A stretch of 64,000 nucleotides of DNA from G963674505 sp964575975 (GTDB lineage Bacteria > Desulfobacterota > Desulfobacteria > Desulfobacterales > SKZT01): the NCBI GenBank assembly GCA_964575975.1, contig CAZNTU010000004.1:1-64000 (forward strand), given 5' to 3'. The notes under the pieces are model-generated. The model searched no databases. It was not told where the DNA came from and saw only the letters and a program-made list of their open reading frames with translations. The number at the start of each line of letters is the position of its first letter. Position 1 is the stretch's first letter. The position numbers and the translations under genes were made by a program. Positions 1-8,059 of the stretch are shown piece after piece.

Positions 1-112
1 AACACGTTATAATTTATCGCATGGGAGAGACCAGACAACGGTTTAATTAAAAAAAGACTAAACATGATTCACATAATACAAGGTCCAAATTTTTTGAAAA
101 AGGATTCAAAGA

Positions 113-703
113 ATGCCGATCACCTACACAAACAGAAAGAACAAAACATATTATCTGACCGAGGGCAAAACCAAAACGGGAAAGCCCAAATACTATTTTT
201 CCATGAAAACGGAGGGGAAGCTGGCGGATGAAATCCCGGCGGGCTACGAGATTTACGAACATCCTTCGGAAGCCCAGGTTTTCCTCCGCAAACAACAACC
301 TCGAAAAATAGCGGAATCGGAAGAGCGTGTCCTTGAAAAATATTTGAAGAAACTGGATACGAACCGACCGTACATACTCGATGCGAGAGGCGAAACCGTC
401 ACGATTTTCGAATCCAACACCGACCCAGACCAAGTGAGAGAATCGTATGGTTCTTTTTTTGGATTCAGAGCCCCGTCCGAAAAAGAAGCTATTGTTCGAT
501 CGGTTGTCGCCGAGTCTTATTTTAGGCCAATCATGAGGTTCGCATTGGAGGACGAAAAGAAACGGGAATTCGTCGCGGAAAGGTTTTGTTTTCGCGGGGC
601 CATCGACGATTGGATTTACATCGGCGGTCCGGACCCGCTTGAAAAACTCGCGCGAAAGTATATCAAGCACCTGTGCAAAGAATCGTTTTTCGAACTTTAT
701 TGA
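113..703 (+). CDS. Conserved hypothetical protein
   Basis: A 196-residue soluble protein with no signal peptide or membrane segment. The N-terminal 60 residues (starting MPITYTNRKNKTYYL, then a TKTGKPKYYFS stretch and an AGYEIYEHP stretch) resemble a widespread family of small bacterial proteins of unknown function; I recognise the N-terminal pattern but know no activity for it. The C-terminal half has no motif I can name. It sits alone on the plus strand, convergent with the next gene, and lies just outside the BREX remnant. The ATG at 113 is preceded by an AAAGGA-like sequence (about 100-106). Confidence 0.7.
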   Translation: MPITYTNRKNKTYYLTEGKTKTGKPKYYFSMKTEGKLADEIPAGYEIYEHPSEAQVFLRKQQPRKIAESEERVLEKYLKKLDTNRPYILDARGETVTIFESNTDPDQVRESYGSFFGFRAPSEKEAIVRSVVAESYFRPIMRFALEDEKKREFVAERFCFRGAIDDWIYIGGPDPLEKLARKYIKHLCKESFFELY

Positions 704-733
704 TCCGGAAAATCGGCAGGATCTCCAGTCCCT

Positions 734-1927
734 TTATTTATTGGCAAACCAAGTCCGATACGCATCGACATACTTTTTGTCCTTCCCGACGGCATCCAGA
801 TCGGCCAGCGGAAAGCTGTATTCTCTTCTGCCTTTTTTACAGGACACGATAATTCCATAATCGTCGTCGATCATCTGAAAATCCGACACCTTGACCTTTT
901 CGCCCTGCTTCAAGGGGCCGCCCTTGTTGAATTCGTCGACGGCGGCTTCGAACGGAAAAACAAGTTTCTTTTCCATGAAGTCGTTCCAGGCTTTCAGGAT
1001 GTCCCACTCGTCGTCCGATTCGGCCGTTTTGATCACGGCGTGAATCGTTTCGCCCTCGGGACCCAAACTGAAACAGGAATATTTCCTTTCCAGCGTCTCC
1101 CTGACCGCGTCCGTATCGTCTTCGGAATCCCGGGAATCCGCAGGTTCCAAATCGTCGAAGTCCAAATACATGGCCTCCCAATCCAAATGCTCCTTTTCGC
1201 TTTCGACGATATATTCTTCGGGCATTTGCGACAGCGTGACGCCGTCCCACTTTATCCCCGCCAGAGTTTCGTCCTCGTCGTCGGTTTCGAAAATCCTGCC
1301 CTGCCATCCCCCGATATCGTAGTTTTCGTTGTCCGGGCAGAGCGTCCCTTTCTTGACTTTAACGGATTGTCCCGTTTTGAATTTCAATTTTTCCTCCTTC
1401 CAGTATATCGAGTTCATTATCGTCCGGGCGCTTTCGTCCACCCCGGCTCCATCCAAATCCACCGAGACATGAGCCCTTTCGAACGACGGGTTGAAACATG
1501 CGATATCTTTTTCGATCTCCCTGAGATACAGTTTCCTTTCCTTTGCCGAAAGTTTCTTTTCGATGGGCTTCGAGTCGATATCGAAGAAAGCGATTCTTTT
1601 CAGGATATTCTCGGGCCTGTCCCTCAATACGACGATCGTTCCGGAACTTTTTTCGACGATTTTCCAGTAGCTTCCCGTCAAACCGGACGGAGGCAAGGCC
1701 ATTGCGAAGTTTTCATGCTTGGAAACGATTTTCTTCAACGCCTTGGACGCTTCGGCCTGGAACGAACCCGCCGTCGAAAACTTGCTCCGCAATCTTTCAA
1801 TGGAGGTTCCGAAAAACTTTTCGATCTCCAGGTCGAGATCGAAGAACGGACAATTCAACAAATCGGCGAGCTTCTCTCCGATGGTGGTCTTTCCCGCGCA
1901 GCTTACGCCGGCCAGAAATATTCGCAT
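734..1927 (-). CDS. P-loop kinase-like protein with C-terminal CcbP (calcium-binding) domain
   Basis: A 397-residue multidomain protein. Residues 1-155 form a small P-loop kinase of shikimate-kinase/adenylate-kinase type, with Walker A GVSCAGKTT at about residues 7-15. A middle domain (about 170-260) has a GGWQGRI core found in small SH3-like hypothetical proteins. The last ~65 residues (DDDYGIIVSCKKGRREYSF through DAYRTWFANK) match the CcbP calcium-binding family known from cyanobacteria. I chose the ATG at 1927 because the kinase fold starts there; an in-frame ATG at 1945 and a longer open frame to 2203 are alternatives. Substrate is unknown. The fusion suggests calcium-sensitive phosphotransfer, which is inference. 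It is convergent with the gene at 113 and divergent from the pglX fragment. Confidence 0.65.
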   Translation of the reverse strand: MRIFLAGVSCAGKTTIGEKLADLLNCPFFDLDLEIEKFFGTSIERLRSKFSTAGSFQAEASKALKKIVSKHENFAMALPPSGLTGSYWKIVEKSSGTIVVLRDRPENILKRIAFFDIDSKPIEKKLSAKERKLYLREIEKDIACFNPSFERAHVSVDLDGAGVDESARTIMNSIYWKEEKLKFKTGQSVKVKKGTLCPDNENYDIGGWQGRIFETDDEDETLAGIKWDGVTLSQMPEEYIVESEKEHLDWEAMYLDFDDLEPADSRDSEDDTDAVRETLERKYSCFSLGPEGETIHAVIKTAESDDEWDILKAWNDFMEKKLVFPFEAAVDEFNKGGPLKQGEKVKVSDFQMIDDDYGIIVSCKKGRREYSFPLADLDAVGKDKKYVDAYRTWFANK

Positions 1928-2215
1928 GTTCGTATTTTCAATCATGGTCGAATGTTGTATGCAAACGTCTTTTGCATTCGTTTTGTCGTTTTGGGCATAC
2001 GTTACGAAATTTCGGTCTCCATATGTACTTTTCCGGTCGAGAAAAATCCTTTCGTATTCGAAATCGGAATTCGTTGAACCTTCAATCTCGTTCGCCGCAA
2101 ATCCGAACATACAAAGCGGGCGAAAAACTGTCAAATGCTCCGAAATGACCAAGCTTGATTGTCCAAGGCCAAACCGAGCAATTAAAAAAATACCGACCTT
2201 CACCGTGAATTCCTG

Positions 2216-3016
2216 ATGTCGGCTTGGCTTTCACATGGTATTATCCAGTCAAATAGATTAAACGAGTTGACAGTAAGCCTGTTTTTCATACAATGTCGCG
2301 GAGGGACAAGGGGGGAGCGGCGTAACGTTCAAATTATGAAAAAGCGATATGCACGGGCCACGGAACGAAACAAACATGCCGCCGCTCTTGCCGTCGGCAT
2401 ATTGCGCGCAGCGTCGGCGGCCGTGTTCCGTTCCGAGCCCTTTAATAAGATAATCAGGCGCAAGGCTCCGATCTACTGGCCGTTGTCGACGGCTTCGGGG
2501 TCGTACACGATCTGGCTTTATTACCATCGCCTGAACGGCCAGACTCTCTACGCGGCGGTCAACCAGTACGTCGAACCGAAAATCGGCGAAGTCGGACGCG
2601 GCATCGCCCGTATCGAAGACGAATTGAAGTCAGCTTCCGGCGGAGAGGCGACCCGGCTCCGGGACCGCTTGAACGAAACGCAGGCATTCCTCTCCGAGCT
2701 TCGCGACCTGCGGGAGGAACTGCTCCGTATCGCGGAGCTGCCCTACGAACCGAACCTAAACGACGGCGTTATCGTCAACGCCGCGCCGCCTCATCGACTA
2801 TTCAACCTCAGATCGTGGTCGAACGACACCAAGAATATTTGGGACAAACTGAAAAAGGGCGAATACGACTGGGCGCACATGGCCTACAAGATGTGGCCGG
2901 ACCGGGTCCGGGCGGTCTGCAAAAAGGACCGATCCATCGCTATTGCCCATGGGCTTGAAGACACTTGCGAAACCGGGGTGCGGGAAATGAAACAAAATAG
3001 AAAAAGAAAAAAATAA
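2216..3016 (+). pseudogene. pglX: 3' fragment of BREX adenine methyltransferase PglX
   Basis: From about residue 70 the protein matches the extreme C-terminus of BREX-1 PglX. Recognisable blocks are RRKAPIYWPLSTASGSYT, IWLYYHRL, the QYVEPKI segment, a Glu/Arg-rich helical stretch, and the closing YDWAHMAYKMWPDRVR and IAHGLED segments. Intact PglX has well over 1000 residues with an SAM-binding motif and NPPY catalytic motif; none of that is here. The frame is open from an ATG at 2216, but the first ~70 residues look unrelated, so this is probably a deletion remnant rather than a functional gene. It marks the left edge of a BREX locus whose brxC and most of pglX are gone from this position. 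Identity is well supported; function is doubtful. Confidence 0.85.
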
Positions 3017-3052
3017 TAATGGAAAATCACAATGCATGGAGATTGAAACACA

Positions 3053-3474
3053 ATGCCCGCCGACTTTAAAGATGCCGCCAACCGCCACTTCGAAGACGCC
3101 AGCTTTCTCTTTGACGCCGATAAATTTCCGAATGCAGACCACTTGTTCGGGGTGTCCGCCGAATGCGCATTGAAAGCGATAATGAAAGCTTTGGGAATGC
3201 CTGTTCGACAAGACGGAGCGCCTCAAAAAAGGGAACATCGTGTGCATATTAATAATTTGTGGGACGAGTTTATCGCATTCGCCAATGGTTTTGGAGGTGC
3301 AAAATATTCAGCCGGCTTGAATGCCGTTTCCAATCCTATATAAATTGGGATATCAACCAAAGATACGACCATCGGGGGGATTTTGTTAAAGATGATGTCG
3401 AACGGCATAAAACCGGCGCCGAAAAGGCCAGGGCCGTGCTGGGGGAGGCAATTTTTGACGGGATGGTATCATGA
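3053..3474 (+). pseudogene. HEPN-domain protein, frameshifted at a TATATA tract
   Basis: The first frame (3053-3343) encodes a HEPN fold: an AANRHFEDASFLFDADKF helix, AECALKAIMKALGM, and a catalytic-type R-x4-H motif (Arg60 and His65, in REHRVH). The frame stops at 3343. The rest of the domain (INWDINQRYD through EKARAVLGEAIFDGMV) continues in another frame to 3474. Removing one TA from the TATATA at 3337-3342 joins the frames as NPINWDINQRYD. HEPN proteins of this type are RNases or toxins in toxin-antitoxin and defence loci. The stop TGA overlaps the ATG of the next gene (ATGA at 3471-3474), so the two were translationally coupled. As written, the protein is truncated after its active-site motif. 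Confidence 0.7.
3337..3342. repeat. TATATA tract at the HEPN frameshift
   Basis: Three TA units inside the HEPN gene. Deleting one unit restores a continuous HEPN reading frame, so this is the likely site of a dinucleotide-slippage insertion. Confidence 0.6.
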
Positions 3475-4788
3475 CGACGAAAAAAAAAAGTTTTTTTCGA
3501 AGACGCGCTAAAGCTTGCGGTTGATCGTTCAAAAAAATTCATCGTCGAGTACGGCGGCGAGCTGACCCTTGTCCGCGATCTGCGAGGAAGAATTCGGGCG
3601 CTGGCGCCCGGCACTCGGGATAAATACTCGGAACCTATGAAAAGCCTCTTAAAAGAGTTTTCCGATGAACTGCACGGTGTGTTGGGAAACTACGGCTTTC
3701 CCCCGCATGGAATGATCCTGTTCGCCGGAGATTTGCTGCAAGGCGAAAACGTTTTGAAATCCCCGGACAGACGAGTGGTATACGAAGGAGACGAAGGGAA
3801 AATTTGGTTGCTTGATCGGCAGATCACCGGACAGGACTGGCTCAAACCTCCGTTCGAAAGATCGACGAATAATCCCCGAGTCGCTTTTTTCGGGGTCAAG
3901 GGTGGTGTCGGGCGGTCCACGGCACTGGTTGTATGGGCATGGCGGCTGGCGAAGAACGGCAAAAGAATTTTGGTGTTCGATCTCGATCTGGAATCGCCCG
4001 GCGTCAGCAGCACGTTGCTGCCGATTCAAAATTTGCCGGATTTTGGAATCGTCGATTGGTTTGTGGAAGACGGGGTCGGGCAGGGCGATCTCGTCGAAAC
4101 GGATATTGCCGCAATCAGTCCGCTGGCTGCGGAATTGCCGGGAGAGGTGTTTGTCGTTCCCGCCTTCGGTCGGAAAACCGAAGATTATCTGTCGAAATTG
4201 GGCAGGTGCTACTCGGAATCTTCGGACGGCGAAAATGTGGGGTGGAGTACTCGTCTGGAGAAATTTGTCGCGGGCATGGAAGCGGCAAAGAAACCCGACA
4301 TCGTGATTCTTGACAGCCGCGCCGGCATTCACGACATCGCCGCCGCGGCCATTACCCGAATGGATGCCGATACCTTTCTTTTTTCGGTGGACAGCTCCCA
4401 GACTTGGCGCGCGTATTCATATCTTTTCCGCGACTGGAAATATGATCCCAGGCTGGTCGAAATCAGGCATCGCCTTCAGATCGTTGCGTCCATGGTCCCG
4501 GAAACCGGTAGGGATGCATATTTAGATCGATTTGCCGTACATGCCTGGGATTTGTTCCGGGAAAACTTGTACGACTATTCCGCGCCCGATGAAACAGAGG
4601 CTTTCACCTTTGACTTGAACGACGATACGGCGCCTCATTATCCCTGGCCCGTCTATTGGCACCGGGCACTTCAGGAATTCGACCCCGCGGGCTCGAAAAA
4701 CGTGTGGGATATAAAAACCGCCGAAGAAGCCCTTGGGGAATTCATGGACAGGGTGGATCGTTTCATGGAATCCAGAGTGGGAGATTGA
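3471..4788 (+). pseudogene. KGGVGR-motif MinD/ParA-like ATPase, frameshifted at A10 after the start
   Basis: A deviant Walker A ATPase of the SIMIBI (MinD/ParA) class with the signature FFGVKGGVGRSTA near residues 140-150, a VFDLDLESPGVS segment and a DIVILDSRAG Walker B-like segment. The family is known as KGGVGR-motif variant ATPases and occurs in defence islands. The natural start is the ATG at 3471, overlapping the HEPN stop. A run of ten A (3480-3489) then puts the next codons out of frame. With nine A the product reads MTTKKKVFFEDALKLAVD and runs 438 residues to 4788. Without correction only an internal ATG (3637) with no ribosome binding site would give a 383-residue protein. Transcriptional slippage on the A10 run could still produce full-length protein. 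It is followed 4 bp later by the P-loop ATPase. Confidence 0.7.
3480..3489 (+). repeat. A10 homopolymer at codons 4-7 of the KGGVGR ATPase
   Basis: Ten consecutive A, then G, then seven T. Nine A would join the start codon to the conserved frame. Runs of this length are classic sites of replication and RNA-polymerase slippage, so this is a candidate phase-variable or slippage-rescued site. Confidence 0.6.
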
Positions 4789-4792
4789 AAAA

Positions 4793-6285
4793 ATGATAAC
4801 AAATAGAACGCCCGGGTTTCCGCTGGAATTGCGCGAACTGATCGCAACGGCGCTTCCCGAGGATACTTCCCTCCACGGAGGAATTCCGGAGTTAAGATAT
4901 ACCTATTTGCCCGCCGCGCATGCGAAAGCGCTTCGTCCCGACAGCATGCTCGTTGTCGGAATCAGGGGATCGGGAAAGAGTTTCTGGTGGGCCGCATTGC
5001 AAGAACAAGAACACCGGGCCGCCGTTGGAAATCAAATAGGCATCGACGATTTGATGATAACGTCAACCGGTTTCGGAGAGAAATCTTCCCCCGACGATTA
5101 TCCCGGAAGAAATACCATTTCCGAATTGGCGAGCAGGTACGACCCTCGCGGAATTTGGCAAACGATCATTTTGAAGCATGCCGGCGGCATGTGCCTGCCG
5201 TCGGCATGTGCCTGCCGTCGGAGTTCAAATCCATCGATACTTGGGAGAATCGCGTCAAATGGGCGCAACGAAATCCCGAACCCGTGGAGAGATGCTTGTT
5301 CGATGCGGACAATGAATTGAAGAGGGAAAACAAATTTCATTTGATTTTGTTCGACGCCCTCGATCGCACGGCGGACGATTGGAAAACAATGCATCGATTG
5401 GTTCGGGGTCTCCTTCAAGCGGTTCTGGATTTTCGTTCGTACAACCGTTTGCGTTTGAAAGTGTTTGTCCGCCACGATCAAATAGAGAACCCGGAGGTGG
5501 CGACATTTCCCGATTCGTCGAAAGTCCTGTCCCAAAAAACCGAGTTGTCCTGGCCGATCAACGAACTGTACGGATTGTTATGGCAGTATCTCGCCAACAA
5601 TCCAGCCAAGGGGCGGTTGTTTCGAGAAGAATGCGGCAAGATTGTCCCTGTTTCATGGGAAAGCTACAATGGAATATGGTCGGTTCCGAAAAGTCTGAAA
5701 AACGACGAAGAAAAACAGAGGAAAGTTTTCCATGCCATAGCCGGCCCGTGGATGGGTCGGGACCGGAGGCGCGGTTTTCCATATACCTGGCTCCCCAACC
5801 ATCTCGGAGACTCGCGGCGGCAGGTGAGCCCGCGAAGTTTTCTGGCGGCGTTGCGCCATGCCGCAAACGACAAGACAAGATCCGAGCAGGTTTACGCTCT
5901 ACATTACGAAAGCATAAAAAGAGGGGTTCAAGAGGCCTCGAAAATCAGAGTTCGGGAGATTGAGGAGGATTATCCGTGGGTCCGGAAATTGTTGGAACCG
6001 CTGTCCGGCATTTCGGTACCTTGCATGATCGACGAGGTTGAAGGGATATGGCGCCAACGAAATATTCTGGAAGAGTTGGAGGACACTATCGAGAAGGCAG
6101 GCGTCCGGCTCCCTCCGACGCATATCGACAAAGGCCCGGATGGCGTTTTGGAGGACTTGGTTAATTTAGGGCTGTTCGAGCGTATTTCGGACGACCGGTT
6201 GAACATGCCCGATGTTTATCGTGTCGGATACGGCATCGGTCGTCGCGGTGGCGTAAAGCCCGTGGCGAAAAATTCAATCCAGTAA
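4793..6285 (+). pseudogene. P-loop ATPase of the KGGVGR cassette, frameshifted by a 17-bp duplication
   Basis: The first part (from the ATG at 4793) has a Walker A MLVVGIRGSGKSFW and continues to about 5187. The second part runs in another frame to 6285 and includes an FHLILFDALDRTADDW segment that looks like a Walker B/sensor region, then helical and winged-helix-like sequence. A tandem 17-bp duplication at 5188-5221 separates them. Removing one copy restores one frame (AGGMCLPSEFKSIDTW) and a 491-residue protein. The family commonly pairs with KGGVGR ATPases, and the 4-bp spacing to the previous gene supports an operon. Its biochemical role is not known to me; a defence function is inferred from context. 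Confidence 0.7.
5188..5221 (+). repeat. 17-bp tandem duplication disrupting the P-loop ATPase gene
   Basis: The unit CATGTGCCTGCCGTCGG occurs twice in direct succession (5188-5204 and 5205-5221). Seventeen is not a multiple of three, so the duplication shifts the frame. Precise loss of one unit restores it. Confidence 0.9.
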
Positions 6286-6300
6286 AAAAGGGAGGATAAA

Positions 6301-7452
6301 ATGTACAAGATCAACCGGATCAAAATAAGCGGCTTCAGGCGCTTGCTGACCGTCGATCTGTCGGTAAGGCCGTTTATGGTATTGATAGGGGCGAACGGCG
6401 TCGGCAAGACATCTTTCCTCGACGCCCTATCGGTCTTGTCCTCTTCGGCATCGGGCAATTTGAACGGCGCGCTGTCGAGATTCGGCGGTATCGCGAGTCT
6501 TTTGACCCGCGGCAAAAGCGGAGAGCTTTCATTCCTTGTGGATATGACGGTACCCGGCCACGAGTCGCTCGAATACGAATTGCGGCTTTCGCCCACGGGC
6601 GCCGGGTATTCCATCTCCAAGGAGTTGTTGTGCCAGCAGCGACAAGGTTTCGACGGTCCATTCCTACACATCGATTCGTCGAACAGCGACATTCGATACT
6701 ACGAAACAGTGCAAAACCATCTCGTCCGACCCGATTGGGAACACAACCCTCTGGAAACCTCGCTAGCGCAAGTGCCGAAAATGTTCCGGCAAACGGAGGA
6801 ACTGCGGCGTATTCTGGCGACAGCCACGCAATACCATGCGCTGGATGTCGCCCCCCGCGCGCCTGTCAAAATGCCGCAGCCCATGAAACCGGCGACTTTG
6901 CCCGGACTTGACGGCGAAGATCTGGTACCGTATCTGTATTATCTGCGCGAGGGCGGCGAAAAGGACCGATTCGATATCATTATGGACTCCCTGCGCACGG
7001 CTTTCCCGGATTTCGAAGAGCTGAACTTTCCGCCGGTAGCGGCCGGCATGCTGGCAATGACCTGGAAAGACAAAAAATTCCGCAAGCCGATGTATATGAA
7101 CGAACTGTCCGAAGGTACGCTTCGTTTTCTTTGGCTTGTATCGTTGCTGCAAAGTCCCAATCTTTCGACGGTCACCATGATCGACGAACCCGAGGTCAGC
7201 ATGCATCCGGAATTGTTGAGCCTGATGGCCGAACTCATGCGGGAGGCGTCCAAGAGAACCCAATTGATCGTCGCAACCCATTCGGACCGCTTCATCCGTT
7301 TTCTGAGGCCGGACGAGGTGGTGGTCATGGACATTGACGACGAAGGTTGCGCATCGGCGACATGGGCCGACTCCCTTGATCTTAATCGATGGTTGGCCGA
7401 ATACAGCCTTGACGAAGTATGGCGGATGGGGCGGATGGGAGGTCGGTCGTGA
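6301..7452 (+). CDS. RecF/ABC-type AAA ATPase (AAA_21-like), defence-associated
   Basis: A 383-residue single-chain ATPase of the RecF/OLD-like class. It has KINRIKISGFRRLL at the N-terminus, Walker A LIGANGVGKTSF at about 28-39, an ABC-like signature region LSEGTLRFLWL, Walker B TMIDEPEVSMHPELL and a switch histidine in VATHSDRFIRF. It lacks the TOPRIM nuclease of true OLD proteins, so a nuclease partner would have to be separate. It starts 15 bp after the P-loop ATPase with a GGGAGG ribosome binding site and ends by overlapping the GTG of the next small gene. Unlike the three preceding genes, its frame is intact. A role in nucleic-acid-triggered defence is an inference. Confidence 0.8.
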   Translation: MYKINRIKISGFRRLLTVDLSVRPFMVLIGANGVGKTSFLDALSVLSSSASGNLNGALSRFGGIASLLTRGKSGELSFLVDMTVPGHESLEYELRLSPTGAGYSISKELLCQQRQGFDGPFLHIDSSNSDIRYYETVQNHLVRPDWEHNPLETSLAQVPKMFRQTEELRRILATATQYHALDVAPRAPVKMPQPMKPATLPGLDGEDLVPYLYYLREGGEKDRFDIIMDSLRTAFPDFEELNFPPVAAGMLAMTWKDKKFRKPMYMNELSEGTLRFLWLVSLLQSPNLSTVTMIDEPEVSMHPELLSLMAELMREASKRTQLIVATHSDRFIRFLRPDEVVVMDIDDEGCASATWADSLDLNRWLAEYSLDEVWRMGRMGGRS

Positions 7453-7694
7453 AAAAACTCACGCAAGGAAAGCATCCGGTTTATCGGTATGCGGAGGATG
7501 TTGATATTATGCCATCAGAACGAAAGAATATTTTTATTCCAAGAACGCCGTTGGGCCGCAAGCTGGTCGAGTTGCGAAACAAAGCCATAAACTTGGGTAT
7601 GAGGCTTTTTTCCGAAAAAGAGGTTCTCGATGAATTGAAACGCCGGCGGGGAGGGTTCATAGATTCCGATAAAAACAACATGACGGATAATTAG
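7449..7694 (+). CDS. Small basic protein of the ATPase cassette
   Basis: An 81-residue protein starting at a GTG whose GTGA overlaps the previous stop, which points to translational coupling. It is rich in charged residues, with a PRTPLGRKLVELRNKAI segment and an EKEVLDELKRRRGG segment near the C-terminus. This pattern resembles small antitoxin-like or regulatory proteins encoded next to toxins and nucleases, but I cannot assign a family. There is no membrane segment. A further ATG at 7509 would give a shorter product beginning at MPSERKNIF. Confidence 0.55.
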   Translation: MKKLTQGKHPVYRYAEDVDIMPSERKNIFIPRTPLGRKLVELRNKAINLGMRLFSEKEVLDELKRRRGGFIDSDKNNMTDN

Positions 7695-7738
7695 AATTTT
7701 ACAACACCGTTTGGATAAGAAGCGAGGAAAATAGATAA

Positions 7739-8059
7739 ATGGGAACGCCTGATCCGCATCTGCTTGACGAAATCGTCAGTCGCATCAAAAATACCGTGCG
7801 GCCTCGGCGAATAATCCTTTTCGGGTCCGCCGCTCGGCAAGAAATGAATCGCGACAGCGATCTGGATTTCCTGATTGTCATGCCGGAGGGTGCGCACCGA
7901 CGCAATACCGCCCGAAAGGTGTATCGGGCACTCAGGGGTTTGGGCGTGTCGAAAGATATCGTTGTCGTGACCGAAAGGGATGTCGCCGAGTATAAAGAAA
8001 ACCCCTCGCTGGTATTAAAGCCGGCGATAGAGGAAGGGAGAGAGCTGTATGCCGCATGA
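7739..8059 (+). CDS. Minimal nucleotidyltransferase (MNT) domain protein
   Basis: A 106-residue protein of the polymerase-beta-like minimal nucleotidyltransferase family. The signature ILFGSAARQEMNRDSDLDFLIV contains Gly29-Ser30 and the metal-binding pair Asp41 and Asp43. MNT proteins usually act as antitoxins that AMPylate a HEPN toxin; here the only HEPN gene lies about 4.3 kb upstream at the other end of the same block. The 3' end overlaps the pglZ start by 11 bases, so it is co-translated with the BREX gene. The start at 7739 follows a GCGAGGAAAATAG ribosome binding region. Confidence 0.85.
   Translation: MGTPDPHLLDEIVSRIKNTVRPRRIILFGSAARQEMNRDSDLDFLIVMPEGAHRRNTARKVYRALRGLGVSKDIVVVTERDVAEYKENPSLVLKPAIEEGRELYAA

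Noticed and set aside
3471..5221. Frameshifts as plain sequencing errors
   Set aside because: The A10 and TA sites alone could be base-calling errors, but an exact 17-bp tandem duplication is not a typical one, so the frameshifts are kept as probably real, with this caveat.
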